The notes under the pieces were generated by a model. It did not search any database. It saw nothing but the letters and a program-made list of their open reading frames with translations, and was not told the origin of the DNA. Source: Desulfobacter sp. (lineage in GTDB: Bacteria > Desulfobacterota > Desulfobacteria > Desulfobacterales > Desulfobacteraceae). From it: DNA of 64,000 nucleotides. Made by a program: the position numbers and the translations under genes. Location: contig CP054838.1 in the NCBI GenBank assembly GCA_028768545.1, positions 310,001 through 374,000 of the forward strand. Direction: 5' to 3'. Shown in pieces: positions 27,525 to 36,664 of this stretch; position 1 is the first letter of the stretch, and the number at the start of each line of letters is the position of its first letter.

Positions 27525-28559
27525 CTATTGGGCAGCCTTAATGGATTCTGCAATCCATGCGTCCCATTGAACCTTATTCTTGGCAATCCACTCGTCTGCA
27601 TGACGGTCAATGTCTTTTTGTGATTTTTCACCATCATTCATCTTGGTGTTCTGCTCGTTAATATCTCCCAGGGGCAGGGCCAGAAGCTCAAAAAACTTTT
27701 TGGCAGCCGGGTTCTTTCTGGTAAATTCCTTGTTGGCCACAATACGGATATCAGCAACCACAAATCCCAGATCAACCGGATCTGTTACCGCCCCTTCAAT
27801 GCCGGTCTGGGTCATCTGGGCCACATCAGGTGCCTGGGCCTCAGTGGGCATGGTCTTGGGAACATTGATCCACATGACATCCTGGTTGGGTTTAAGCTTA
27901 AAAATGGTCCAGTTGGGCGCCCAGGTGTAAAAAAAAATGGGATCACCGGCTTTGTAAGCGCCAAGGGCAGAAGCCATGCCGGCCTCATAAGAGGCTTTTA
28001 CCGGGTTGATGGAATCTTCAAGGTCATAGACCTTCATGTGATGGGCAATGACTTTTTCACAGCCCCAGCCCGGAGGACAGGCGGTGAGATCCGCTTTTCC
28101 GTCTTTATTTTTATCAAAGGCTTTTTTAACCTCTTCCCGCTTAAAATCATCCAAAGACTTAATATTGTATTTTTCAACATCCCGTTTGGAGACCAGGTAG
28201 CCCTGAAGGCCGCCGGATTTAACCACATACCCGTAAGTGGCGGCTTTTTCATCAAAATTTTTGGGCAGCTGGGCATTATGCATGGGAAACCAGCCGTTTG
28301 TCCAATAGTCCAGATCACCCAGGGTAACGGATTTATAAAAAATAGGGTTTGCAAGATCTTTGGCTTTTTTCACCTTATACCCCATGGCTTCAAGGCCTTT
28401 TCTCACCAAAGATTCCTGAAAAAAACCCGTGTTCCATGTGGCCCGGGCCGGTTTAACCGTAATGCCCTTTCCAGGCTTATCTGCCGATGCCCACAAAGAG
28501 GTTGCTGCCATCATCACGAGGATGCATGCAATGGCCGTTAATCTGGTTGTTACGCGCAT
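27525..28559 (-). CDS. proX: Glycine betaine/proline ABC transporter substrate-binding protein, paralog 1
   Basis: 344 residues with signal peptide and the same OpuAC/ProX binding domain as paralog 2 (VKPARATWNTGFFQESLV; LDYWTNGWFPMHN; FFYTWAPNWTIF). It follows proW by 48 bp, so it is the core binding protein of the importer. It captures glycine betaine or proline betaine in the periplasm for osmoprotection; exact ligand not provable here. Confidence 0.92.
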   Translation of the reverse strand: MRVTTRLTAIACILVMMAATSLWASADKPGKGITVKPARATWNTGFFQESLVRKGLEAMGYKVKKAKDLANPIFYKSVTLGDLDYWTNGWFPMHNAQLPKNFDEKAATYGYVVKSGGLQGYLVSKRDVEKYNIKSLDDFKREEVKKAFDKNKDGKADLTACPPGWGCEKVIAHHMKVYDLEDSINPVKASYEAGMASALGAYKAGDPIFFYTWAPNWTIFKLKPNQDVMWINVPKTMPTEAQAPDVAQMTQTGIEGAVTDPVDLGFVVADIRIVANKEFTRKNPAAKKFFELLALPLGDINEQNTKMNDGEKSQKDIDRHADEWIAKNKVQWDAWIAESIKAAQ

Positions 28560-28607
28560 AGTGTCTCCTTAAAGAGTTTAAAATTTAATCTTCCTGTTTG
28601 ACTTTCT

Positions 28608-29438
28608 TTATTTTTTCCCTGCCATGGACTGGGTAATTCTATCCAGAACCATGGCCAGAAGGACAATGCTCAAGCCGGCAATGACTGCCAGGCCGATATC
28701 CAGAGTGTTAAGCCCCAGAACCACAGGGGACCCCAAGCCGCCTGCCCCGATAAGGGCGGCAATAACCACCATGGCCAGGGCCATCATAATGGTCTGGTTC
28801 AAACCGGCCAGGATGGTAGGCATGGCCAAAGGCACCTGGACCTTGACCAGGACCTGCCAGCGGGTGGCGCCAAAGGCCAGGGCCGCTTCCACAAGCTCGG
28901 GATGCACCCCCCGGATCCCCAGGCTGGTCAGCCGGATAATGGGGGGCATGGCAAAGATGATGGTGGCCAGAACCCCTGCCACGTTGCCCACGGAAAAAAG
29001 CATGACAATGGGGACCAAATAGACAAAGGAGGGGGTGGTCTGCATGGCGTCCAAAAAGGGACGCAGCCCTTTTTGAACCCGATCGTTCCGCCCGGCGGCG
29101 ATTCCCAGCGGGACACCTGCAACGCAGCAGAACAGCACAGAAGACAAGACCATGGCCAAGGTGGTCATGGTATCCTCCCACAGGCCTAAAAGGCCGATGA
29201 GCACCATGGCGATGATGGAAAAAAGAGCCAGGCTCTTGCCTGAAAATTTCCAGGCCACCAGGGCCAGGGCAACAATGATAATAACGGGGTGCAAGGCGTT
29301 GAGGCCGGTGTCAAAACTGACCAGGGTCTGTTCCACCGGCCATTTGATCATCTGAAAGACCTCTCTGTAATTTTCCACCAGCCATTCCACAAAATTGGAA
29401 ATCCAAATATCTAAGGGGATCACTTTGTCTTCAAACAT
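28608..29438 (-). CDS. proW: Glycine betaine ABC transporter permease
   Basis: 276-residue permease with about seven hydrophobic segments and the BPD_transp_1 coupling region (LVEAALAFGATRWQVLVKVQ) typical of ProW/OpuAB. Its start overlaps the proV stop by 8 bp. Inner-membrane channel of the betaine importer. Confidence 0.92.
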   Translation of the reverse strand: MFEDKVIPLDIWISNFVEWLVENYREVFQMIKWPVEQTLVSFDTGLNALHPVIIIVALALVAWKFSGKSLALFSIIAMVLIGLLGLWEDTMTTLAMVLSSVLFCCVAGVPLGIAAGRNDRVQKGLRPFLDAMQTTPSFVYLVPIVMLFSVGNVAGVLATIIFAMPPIIRLTSLGIRGVHPELVEAALAFGATRWQVLVKVQVPLAMPTILAGLNQTIMMALAMVVIAALIGAGGLGSPVVLGLNTLDIGLAVIAGLSIVLLAMVLDRITQSMAGKK

Positions 29439-30669
29439 GGGATGCCTCCGTAGCCAATGAGTTGCCGTTGCCGTTTTGGTCTGATTTGTGAAGGGTTTTC
29501 AAAAACCTGTTTTTAGAAACAACCCCCATATAACGGTCTCCCCCATTGGTCACGGGCACCGGCCAGGGCCGCTGGGCCACCTCGGCCAGAATCTCCTGCA
29601 TATTATCCTCTATGCTCACGGTCTTGACCCCGGGCAGATAGCAGATATCAATGGGCTGTTCAGCCCGGCCCTCTTCAACGGCCTTGCCCAGAGAATCCAC
29701 GGACACGGCACCGAGAAATTTGCGGTCGGCATTCAGAACATACCCGTAACTATAGTCCTTTGCATTGAGAAGTTCGAGACTGGCCCGAATCCCCCCTTGT
29801 TTGGTTTTAATGATGGTGGGATAAGATTTAATGGCAATGTCGCCGGCGCAGATCACATTGGTGGGGTCCACCCCCCGGAAAAAGGCGCGGACATAATCAT
29901 CAGCCGGATTCTGGAGAATCTCTTCGGGAGTACCCACCTGGACCACCCGTCCCCCTTCCATGATAGCGATCCGGTCTCCGATGCGCAGGGCCTCGTCCAA
30001 ATCATGGGAAATAAACACAATGGTTCTCCGGTTGTTTTCCTGGAGTTTGAGCAATTCATCCTGCATCTCGGTCCTGATCAAAGGATCCAGGGCGGAAAAG
30101 GCCTCATCCATGAGCATGATATCCGGATCCACCGCCAACCCCCTGGCCAGGCCCACCCGCTGCTGCATGCCGCCGGACAGCTGTTTGGGCAATTGATTTT
30201 CCCAGCCTTCCAGGCCCACCTGCTTCAAGGCTTCCATGGCCCTTTCCCTGCGCTTGCCGGCAGGTTCACCGGCCAGTTCCAGACCAAAGGCCGCATTTTC
30301 CAGAACGGTTAAATGGGGCATGAGGGCAAAGGATTGAAAGACCATGCTCATATGCTTAAGCCGGAATTGGACCAGGTCATCCTGATTCATCTGGGTGATA
30401 TCTTTTCCATTGATGATCACACTGCCCGAAGAAGGCTCGATAAGGCGATTGATCATCCTCACCATGGTGGACTTGCCCGAACCGGACAGCCCCATGATCA
30501 CAAAAATCTCCCCTTCCTGAATGGCAAATTCAGCATTGTTGACCCCAACGGTCATCTTTGTTTTTTCAAACACCTCATCCTTTTCAAGGCCATCTTCCAA
30601 CAGCTTAATGGCTTTTGAGGGATCGGGTCCAAACACTTTATATAAATTCCGAATGACTATTTTATCCAT
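29431..30669 (-). CDS. proV: Glycine betaine ABC transporter ATP-binding protein with CBS domains
   Basis: 412 residues: the ABC domain has Walker A GLSGSGKST, Q-loop MVFQSFALMPH, signature LSGGMQQRVGLARGL, Walker B IMLMDEAFSALD and FISHDLDEAL. A C-terminal CBS pair (about 280-400) follows, as in ProV/OpuAA, where it senses ionic strength. First gene of the operon, behind a near-consensus promoter at 30749-30777. Confidence 0.94.
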   Translation of the reverse strand: MDKIVIRNLYKVFGPDPSKAIKLLEDGLEKDEVFEKTKMTVGVNNAEFAIQEGEIFVIMGLSGSGKSTMVRMINRLIEPSSGSVIINGKDITQMNQDDLVQFRLKHMSMVFQSFALMPHLTVLENAAFGLELAGEPAGKRRERAMEALKQVGLEGWENQLPKQLSGGMQQRVGLARGLAVDPDIMLMDEAFSALDPLIRTEMQDELLKLQENNRRTIVFISHDLDEALRIGDRIAIMEGGRVVQVGTPEEILQNPADDYVRAFFRGVDPTNVICAGDIAIKSYPTIIKTKQGGIRASLELLNAKDYSYGYVLNADRKFLGAVSVDSLGKAVEEGRAEQPIDICYLPGVKTVSIEDNMQEILAEVAQRPWPVPVTNGGDRYMGVVSKNRFLKTLHKSDQNGNGNSLATEASHV

Positions 30670-30748
30670 TCATTTCCCTTAACTAAAAGTTAAACCTATG
30701 GCGCAGATGGGTCTTTAAAAGAGATAAACCAAAACCATCAACGGGCAC

Positions 30749-30777
30749 AATATATTGAATACGATGCATTTTGTCAA
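30749..30777 (-). promoter_or_regulatory. Sigma-70-type promoter of proVWXX
   Basis: On the minus strand TTGACA (30777-30772), exactly 17 nt spacer, then TATATT (30754-30749). Start of transcription would be near 30742, about 73 nt before the proV ATG. The rest of this 328-bp AT-rich gap has no gene. A weaker plus-strand match (TTGACC-N16-TATAAA at 30800-30827) could serve the MarR gene. Confidence 0.7.
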
Positions 30778-30997
30778 CCATACCCGGGTGTCAAATACTT
30801 TGACCAAACAAATAAAACAGCTATAAAATCAGAATGATAAGCTTTTTTTATATCATTACTAATAAATTTATAATATATCGTACCCATTGTATTTTTTTAA
30901 GATCACTATATGTATTGCCTGGAAAAACCAACTAGTTTAAGATAGGGCTTAGATAATTTAAAATTACCGTCTAACCCAATTTAAGAGGCAAACAGTC

Positions 30998-31501
30998 TTG
31001 ACAAACGATCTTCATGACCAACGGTGCCGTGAACTGCTGATTTCCCTGAGAAAAATCATCCAGGCCATTGATATTCATTCAAGAACCCTGAATAAAAAAT
31101 TCGGAATCACCGGTCCCCAGCTTGTTGTGCTCCAGGAAATTTCAAATCACGGGCAGATCTCCATCACCCCCCTGTCAAAAACCACCAGCCTGAGCCAGGC
31201 CACTGTTACGGACATCTCCAAGCGCCTTGAGGGCAAGGGGCTGATTGCCAGAAAAAAACGGGAAGATGACAAAAGATCTGTCGGCCTTTCCCTAACCCCG
31301 GCCGGACAGGAGATCATGAAAAACACCCCCTCTCCGCTTCAAGATGTTTTTACCAGCCGGTTTTCAAAGACAGAAGACTGGGAACAGATGATGATTCTAA
31401 GCGCCTTTGAACGGGTGGTTTCCCTGATGGCTGCCGAAAAACTCGATGCCTCCCCCATCATGGTGACAGGCCCCATCCAGCCCGAAGGAAACAAAAAATA
31501 A
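30998..31501 (+). CDS. MarR family transcriptional regulator
   Basis: 167 residues with a winged HTH: ITGPQLVVLQEISNHGQISI, TSLSQATVTDISKRLEGKGL, and the wing RKKREDDKRSVGLSLTPAG. The start is TTG 30998 after AAGAGG. Divergent from the betaine transport operon, as EctR/OpuAR-type MarR regulators of compatible-solute genes are, so it may repress proV in response to osmolarity (inference). Confidence 0.85.
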   Translation: MTNDLHDQRCRELLISLRKIIQAIDIHSRTLNKKFGITGPQLVVLQEISNHGQISITPLSKTTSLSQATVTDISKRLEGKGLIARKKREDDKRSVGLSLTPAGQEIMKNTPSPLQDVFTSRFSKTEDWEQMMILSAFERVVSLMAAEKLDASPIMVTGPIQPEGNKK

Positions 31502-31687
31502 CGTCCTGGGTTTGCCATGGGATTTTCCAATGTACAGTCCTGGGCCACACCTTGTTTCAAGACTGTTCTGTTTAAATTCAGCGAGGGCCATCGTTTATCT
31601 TAAATTTTTGTGCCCCCTAGGGGTATTGTTTGACAAGGCCCCGGCCCCATGGTAATTTTGCCAAACAATTGCAGCGTCAATAAAAGG

Positions 31688-31775
31688 CTGGGGGAGTTGA
31701 TAAAAATCGGCTGAGAGGAAACAGACCCTTGTTTCGACCCCTGGAACCTGATCCAGATCATTCTGGCGAAGGAAA
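31688..31775 (+). ncRNA. TPP riboswitch (THI element)
   Basis: The conserved core is present: GGGGGAG near 31690, CTGAGA at 31711-31716, GACCC, then ACCTGATCC at 31746 with the closing TTCTGGCGAAGGAAA. It lies about 60 nt upstream of a thiamine transport and salvage operon. A small GGAAAG/CTTTCC hairpin follows. Control could act on translation of the first gene, since no T run is seen. The rest of the 31502-31833 gap is the leader. Confidence 0.93.
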
Positions 31776-31833
31776 GCCCTTTCCCCTCCGGACCTTTGTC
31801 TGAGCGCATAACATCTTATTGAGGGGCAAGACC

Positions 31834-32589
31834 ATGCTTGAGGTCACGGGCGCAGGCAAATCCTTTGACAACCAGACCATATTCAAGGCCTTTAATCTCA
31901 CGGTTCAGCCGGGACAATTCACGGTCCTGGTCGGCCCCTCCGGCTGCGGGAAATCCACCCTGTTCAACGGGCTTACCGGAATCACCGCCCTGGACCGGGG
32001 AACGATTTTCTGGAAGGGCCGCCCCCTTGACCATGTTCAGAACCATGCCGCCTATATACAGCAAAAAGACCTGCTGTTACCCTGGTTTACCCTTCTGGAC
32101 AACAGTCTGCTGCCTGCCAGAACCCGAAAAACCCGATCTTTTGACATCAAAAAAGACAAGGCCCTGGCCAAGACATTATTTGAACGCCTGGGGCTTAAGG
32201 GGTATGAAAACCACTACCCAAACCAGGTTTCAGGCGGGATGCGCCAGCGGTGTGCCCTGGTCAGGACCTTGATTTTCAGGCGGGAACTCATCCTTTTGGA
32301 CGAACCCTTGTCCGCTCTGGACGCCATTACCCGCCAGGGCCTGCAGACCCTTTTGCTCATGCTCCAATCCGAGTTCAGCAAAACCATTCTCATGATCACC
32401 CATGATATAGAAGAGGCCCTGGTCCTCGGGGATGAAATCTGTCTTTTAGGGCCGCGGCCCATGTCCATTGTTGAACGTTTTGTGCCCAGACTGCCCAAGC
32501 CCAGAGCCTTTGATCATCCGGACCTCATCGCGGCCAAAGCCCATATGATGACCCGGCTCCAGGAGGATATTGACCATGTCAAAGGCTAA
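31834..32589 (+). CDS. thiZ: Thiamine-precursor ABC transporter ATP-binding protein (ThiZ-like)
   Basis: 251 residues from ATG 31834 after GAGGGG (TTG 31819 also in frame). Walker A GPSGCGKST, signature VSGGMRQRCALVRTL, Walker B ILLDEPLSALD. Under the TPP riboswitch and co-transcribed with permease, binding protein and thiMED, so it should energise uptake of a pyrimidine precursor (HMP or formyl-aminopyrimidine). Overlaps the permease gene. Confidence 0.88.
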   Translation: MLEVTGAGKSFDNQTIFKAFNLTVQPGQFTVLVGPSGCGKSTLFNGLTGITALDRGTIFWKGRPLDHVQNHAAYIQQKDLLLPWFTLLDNSLLPARTRKTRSFDIKKDKALAKTLFERLGLKGYENHYPNQVSGGMRQRCALVRTLIFRRELILLDEPLSALDAITRQGLQTLLLMLQSEFSKTILMITHDIEEALVLGDEICLLGPRPMSIVERFVPRLPKPRAFDHPDLIAAKAHMMTRLQEDIDHVKG

Positions 32590-33316
32590 TCTCATTGCCC
32601 TTTGTCTGTGCCTAGGTCTTTTAGGCCTCTGGGAGGCATGGGCCAGGATGACCGGGATTCCCGTCTTTATCCTGCCCCTGCCCTCTGAAATTGTTTCAAC
32701 GGCCCTGACCCGGGCGCCTATGATTCTGCCCCATGCCCTGACCACGCTCATGGAAATTCTTCTGGGCATTGGACTGGCATTGATCACAGCCGTGCCCCTG
32801 GCCATTCTCATGTTTGCCAATCCCGGCTTTGAAAAGGGGCTGGCCCCATTTTTAGTGGCGTCCCAGGCCGTGCCCGTCTTTGCCCTGGCGCCTTTGCTTG
32901 TGGTCTGGCTGGGATACGGCATAGCCTCCAAGGTCTTCATGGCCTGGATCATTATTTTTTTCCCCATCACCATCAGTCTGCTCTCCGGGTTAAAAAGCTG
33001 TGATCCTGAATTCAGAATGCTGTTCAGGCTCATGGGGGCCTCTTTTGGTCAGAAACTGCGCCTGCTTTACTGGCCCTGGGCCCTGCCCCAGTTTTTTTCA
33101 GGACTGAAAATGGGGGTGACCGTGGCCACCATCGGGGCGGTGATCGGAGAGTGGGTGGGGGCCCAGCAGGGCCTTGGATATCTCATGATCCAATCCAATG
33201 CACGGCTCCAGACCGATCTTGTCTTTGCCGCCATTCTTTGGCTCACCGCCATGGGCTTAGGGCTTTGGATCCTGGTGGGCGCTGCTGAAAAACGATGGGT
33301 TAAATGGAAAAATTAA
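32576..33316 (+). CDS. thiX: Thiamine-precursor ABC transporter permease (ThiX-like)
   Basis: 246-residue permease, about six hydrophobic segments, BPD_transp_1 coupling region near LFRLMGASFGQKLRLLYWPW. Start ATG 32576 is chosen because AGGAGG lies 9 nt upstream; it overlaps the ATPase by 14 bp. Member of the riboswitch-controlled operon. Confidence 0.87.
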   Translation: MSKANLIALCLCLGLLGLWEAWARMTGIPVFILPLPSEIVSTALTRAPMILPHALTTLMEILLGIGLALITAVPLAILMFANPGFEKGLAPFLVASQAVPVFALAPLLVVWLGYGIASKVFMAWIIIFFPITISLLSGLKSCDPEFRMLFRLMGASFGQKLRLLYWPWALPQFFSGLKMGVTVATIGAVIGEWVGAQQGLGYLMIQSNARLQTDLVFAAILWLTAMGLGLWILVGAAEKRWVKWKN

Positions 33317-33374
33317 AAAACGGGATACCCTAAATTTACCCTCTATCCCAACTTACAAACATAAGGATATAAAG

Positions 33375-34310
33375 ATGAAAAAAAATTGTATTTTGCTGCT
33401 GCTGGCGATGATCCTCCTTGTACCTGTTTCTGGAATGGCTGCTGAAAAACTCAAACTCATGCTGGACTGGTTTCCCAATGTGGATCATCTGCCCATCTAC
33501 CTTGCCCGGGATGCAGGATATTTTGCAGACCAGGGCGTTGAGGTGGAGATTATCACTCCCTCTGAGACCTCGGATGCCCTGAAGCTGGCAGCCTCCGGCA
33601 ACGTGGACCTGGCCGTCTCCTACCAGCCCCAGACCATTATTGCGGCCGGCCAGGGCCTGGACCTGAGGGCGGTGACCCCTTTGGTGGTTCATCCCCTGAC
33701 CACCCTGCTCTTTCTGGACCCATCCATAAAGATCCCCTCGGACCTGTCCGGAAAAAAGATCGGATATACGGTGCCCGGGCTCATGGATGTCCTGCTCAAG
33801 GCCTTTGCCGATATTAACGGGATAAAAGAATTCACACCGGTGAATGTGGGCTTTACCATTCTGCCCGCCCTGGTTTCCAAAAAAGTGGCGGCTGTTATGG
33901 GCCCGTTTAAGACCTATGAAACCGTGGGTATGGAAAAACACGGGTACGAGGCCCGATTCTTTGAGTTGGAAAAATACGGAATCCCAGACTATGAAGAGCT
34001 GATCTTTGTGGCAGGTGCCAAGGTTTTGGCCCAAAAAGAAGAGGCCATCCACGGGTTTGTCAAAGCCATCCGCATGGCCATGGCCCAAATCCAGACAGAT
34101 CCAAAGATGGCCATGGGTATTTATCTGGCAGCGGTTCCCCAGGCGGATACGACCGTTGAAACCGCGGCCTTTGAACTGACCCGGCCCTATTTTGCAGGAC
34201 AAAAGGAACACGACCCTGAAAAATGGCAGGCCTTTGCCGACTTTACTCTGAAATACGGATTGATCAAGGCAAGGGTGGATACGGCCCGGCTCATCCATAC
34301 CTGGAAATAA
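33375..34310 (+). CDS. thiY: Thiamine-precursor substrate-binding protein (ThiY-like)
   Basis: 311 residues with a signal peptide (KNCILLLLAMILLVPVSG-MAA) and the NMT1/THI5-like fold. The opening LKLMLDWFPNVDHLPIYLAR is close to the LDWxPNxxH signature of ThiY/HMP-binding proteins. Delivers the pyrimidine moiety to ThiXZ. The ATG follows AGGATAT. Confidence 0.88.
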   Translation: MKKNCILLLLAMILLVPVSGMAAEKLKLMLDWFPNVDHLPIYLARDAGYFADQGVEVEIITPSETSDALKLAASGNVDLAVSYQPQTIIAAGQGLDLRAVTPLVVHPLTTLLFLDPSIKIPSDLSGKKIGYTVPGLMDVLLKAFADINGIKEFTPVNVGFTILPALVSKKVAAVMGPFKTYETVGMEKHGYEARFFELEKYGIPDYEELIFVAGAKVLAQKEEAIHGFVKAIRMAMAQIQTDPKMAMGIYLAAVPQADTTVETAAFELTRPYFAGQKEHDPEKWQAFADFTLKYGLIKARVDTARLIHTWK

Positions 34311-34364
34311 GATATACATTTAAGGATAAAAAACACCATACAACGCTAAGGTTAGGAAAAAAAC

Positions 34365-35162
34365 ATGCAATTAAATCCAGCTGAAATTTATAAAGACATC
34401 TGGTCCATTCGGCAAAAAAGCCCCCTGGTCCACAACATCACAAATTACGTGGTCATGAACAATACGGCCAATGCACTATTAGCCCTGGGCGCCTCACCGG
34501 TCATGGCCCATGCCGAGGACGAGGTGGAGGATATGGTCAGTATTGCAGGCGCCCTGGTCATCAACATCGGCACCCTGAGTCCTGAATGGGTGCGGTCCAT
34601 GGTCAAGGCGGCCAAAAAAGCCAAGGAAAACGCCACCCCCATTGTCCTGGATCCCGTGGGGGTCGGGGCCACACCCTATCGGACAGATACGGCAAGAGAT
34701 CTTGTAAAAGAGGCCCCCCCTGAAATCATCCGGGGTAACGGATCTGAAATCATGGCCCTGAGCCAGGCCGGGGTTACCACACGAGGCGTGGACTCCACCT
34801 CAGGGGCGGACCAGGCCATTGAATCGGCCAAAAATCTCAACACGGTCTTTAAATCCGTGATCTGTGTCACCGGAAAGACTGATTATATCCTGGCCAAGGA
34901 TTTTCTGGCAACCATAGACAACGGACATGAGATCATGCCCAGGGTCACAGGACTTGGATGCACGGCCACCGCCCTCTGCGGTGCCTTTGCCGCAGTCAAT
35001 CTTGATTATAAAAAAGCCGCGGCCCATGCCATGGCCGTCATGGGTATTGCAGGGGAAATGGCAGCAGAAAATGCAAAAGGGCCGGGCAGTTTCCAGGTCG
35101 CGTTTATCGATGCCCTCTACCAGATCTCTGAAAATGATATTCAAACCCGGTTAAGGGGTTGA
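34365..35162 (+). CDS. thiM: Hydroxyethylthiazole kinase
   Basis: 265 residues. Phosphorylates the thiazole alcohol for thiamine salvage. Family segments: [45 protein letters not shown] and the catalytic [11 protein letters not shown]. Length normal. Precedes thiE in the riboswitch operon. Confidence 0.95.
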   Translation: MQLNPAEIYKDIWSIRQKSPLVHNITNYVVMNNTANALLALGASPVMAHAEDEVEDMVSIAGALVINIGTLSPEWVRSMVKAAKKAKENATPIVLDPVGVGATPYRTDTARDLVKEAPPEIIRGNGSEIMALSQAGVTTRGVDSTSGADQAIESAKNLNTVFKSVICVTGKTDYILAKDFLATIDNGHEIMPRVTGLGCTATALCGAFAAVNLDYKKAAAHAMAVMGIAGEMAAENAKGPGSFQVAFIDALYQISENDIQTRLRG

Positions 35163-35173
35163 GGAGAATCACC

Positions 35174-35803
35174 ATGAAAAAAAACGCCCGATTCCAGGGG
35201 GTTTATCTGGTGACCGGGGATTGTCTTTACCACAATCTTGAGACCGTGGTGGCAGATGCGGCCAAAGCCGGTGTCTGTGCGGTTCAGCTCAGGGAAAAAA
35301 ATGCAGACACCCGGACATTTCTGGACAAGGCCCTGGCCCTGAAAGCTTTACTCAAAGCGTATTCCATCCCTTTGATCATCAATGACAGGGTGGACATTGC
35401 CCTGGCAGCCAAGGCGGACGGGGTCCATATCGGACAAAACGACATGCCCTACTCAAAAGCCAGAACGCTTTTAGGCCCCGACGCCATCATCGGTCTCTCG
35501 GTTGAAACCTGGGAAGATGTTGAGGCTGCTCAACCCATGGACCTTTCTTATATCGGGGTCAGCCCTGTTTTTTCAACCCCCACCAAAACAGACACCAAAT
35601 CCCCCTGGGGGCTTGAGGGGCTGGCACGAATCCAAGGATTTTCCCGCCACACCATCGTGGCCATCGGCGGTTTAAACCAGACCAATGCAGAGGCGGCGGC
35701 AGGGGCAGGGGCTGACGCCATTGCCGTGGTTTCTGCCGTCTGCGGGGCAAAAGCGCCCTTTGATGCCGTCCAGAGGCTCAACATGGAATTTCAAAAGAAA
35801 TAA
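35174..35803 (+). CDS. thiE: Thiamine phosphate synthase
   Basis: 209 residues from ATG 35174 after AGGAG (TTG 35159 overlaps thiM). Joins HMP-PP and thiazole phosphate. Motifs: VQLREKNADTRTFL, IINDRVDIALAAKADGVHIG, GLSVETWEDVEAA, YIGVSPVFSTPTKTD, IVAIGGLNQTNA. A complete TIM-barrel of normal length. Confidence 0.95.
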   Translation: MKKNARFQGVYLVTGDCLYHNLETVVADAAKAGVCAVQLREKNADTRTFLDKALALKALLKAYSIPLIINDRVDIALAAKADGVHIGQNDMPYSKARTLLGPDAIIGLSVETWEDVEAAQPMDLSYIGVSPVFSTPTKTDTKSPWGLEGLARIQGFSRHTIVAIGGLNQTNAEAAAGAGADAIAVVSAVCGAKAPFDAVQRLNMEFQKK

Positions 35804-35817
35804 AAAGGAGACAAAAG

Positions 35818-36627
35818 ATGAGTTCATATTTTTGCGCATTGACCATTGCAGGATCCGACTCCGGCGGAGGAGCGGGTATCCAGGCCGACCTCAAGACCTT
35901 TTCCGCCCTGGGCGTTTTCGGTATGTCCGCCATTACCGCCCTGACCGCCCAGAACACCCGGGTGGTCACGGGTATTTTTCCTGCCCCCCCGGAATTCATC
36001 GGCAGGCAGATTGATGCGGTCATGGAAGATATCGGCACCCATGCCGTAAAAATCGGGATGCTCCACTCTCCCGAGGTGATCGAAACCGTGGCAGCCAAAC
36101 TTGAGCAATGGGGCTGTTCCAATGTGGTCCTGGATCCGGTGATGATTTCCAAAAGCGGGGATACGCTTTTACGCGAGGATGCTGTTGCCGCTTTAAAAGA
36201 GAGACTTTTGCCCCTGGCCACGATCGTCACCCCGAACCTGCCCGAAGCCTCGGTGCTCTTAGGCCAGAATATTGAGACCGCCAAAGAGATGCCTTTTGCA
36301 GCAAAAGCCCTGGCAGATCTCGGAGCCGCCAATGTTCTGGTCAAAGGGGGACATCTTCAGGGAGAAACCAGCCATGACCTTTTTTTTGACGCGGCAAACA
36401 ATGCCATGACCCCCCTGAAAGGCCCCCGCATAGAGACAGCCAATTCCCACGGCACCGGGTGTACCCTTTCCTCTGCCATTGCCGCAGGCCTTGCCAAGGA
36501 CCTCGATCTTGTCACCGCTGTTGAACAGGCCAAAACCTATATTACAGGTGCCTTAAAGGCCGGGGCCTCTTATACCACGGGAAGGGGCCACGGCCCGGTT
36601 CACCATTTTTATAATCTGTGGAAATAA
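35818..36627 (+). CDS. thiD: Hydroxymethylpyrimidine/phosphomethylpyrimidine kinase
   Basis: 269 residues of the ribokinase-like HMP kinase family: ALTIAGSDSGGGAGIQADLK, VVLDPVMISKSGDTLL, TPNLPEASVLLG, VLVKGGHLQG and the anion-hole region NSHGTGCTLSSAIAA. Makes HMP-PP for thiE. The ATG follows AAGGAG. Last gene of the operon. Confidence 0.96.
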   Translation: MSSYFCALTIAGSDSGGGAGIQADLKTFSALGVFGMSAITALTAQNTRVVTGIFPAPPEFIGRQIDAVMEDIGTHAVKIGMLHSPEVIETVAAKLEQWGCSNVVLDPVMISKSGDTLLREDAVAALKERLLPLATIVTPNLPEASVLLGQNIETAKEMPFAAKALADLGAANVLVKGGHLQGETSHDLFFDAANNAMTPLKGPRIETANSHGTGCTLSSAIAAGLAKDLDLVTAVEQAKTYITGALKAGASYTTGRGHGPVHHFYNLWK

Positions 36628-36664
36628 ATTTGCAAAATCATGGCCGCACAATAGTATCCAGGGC

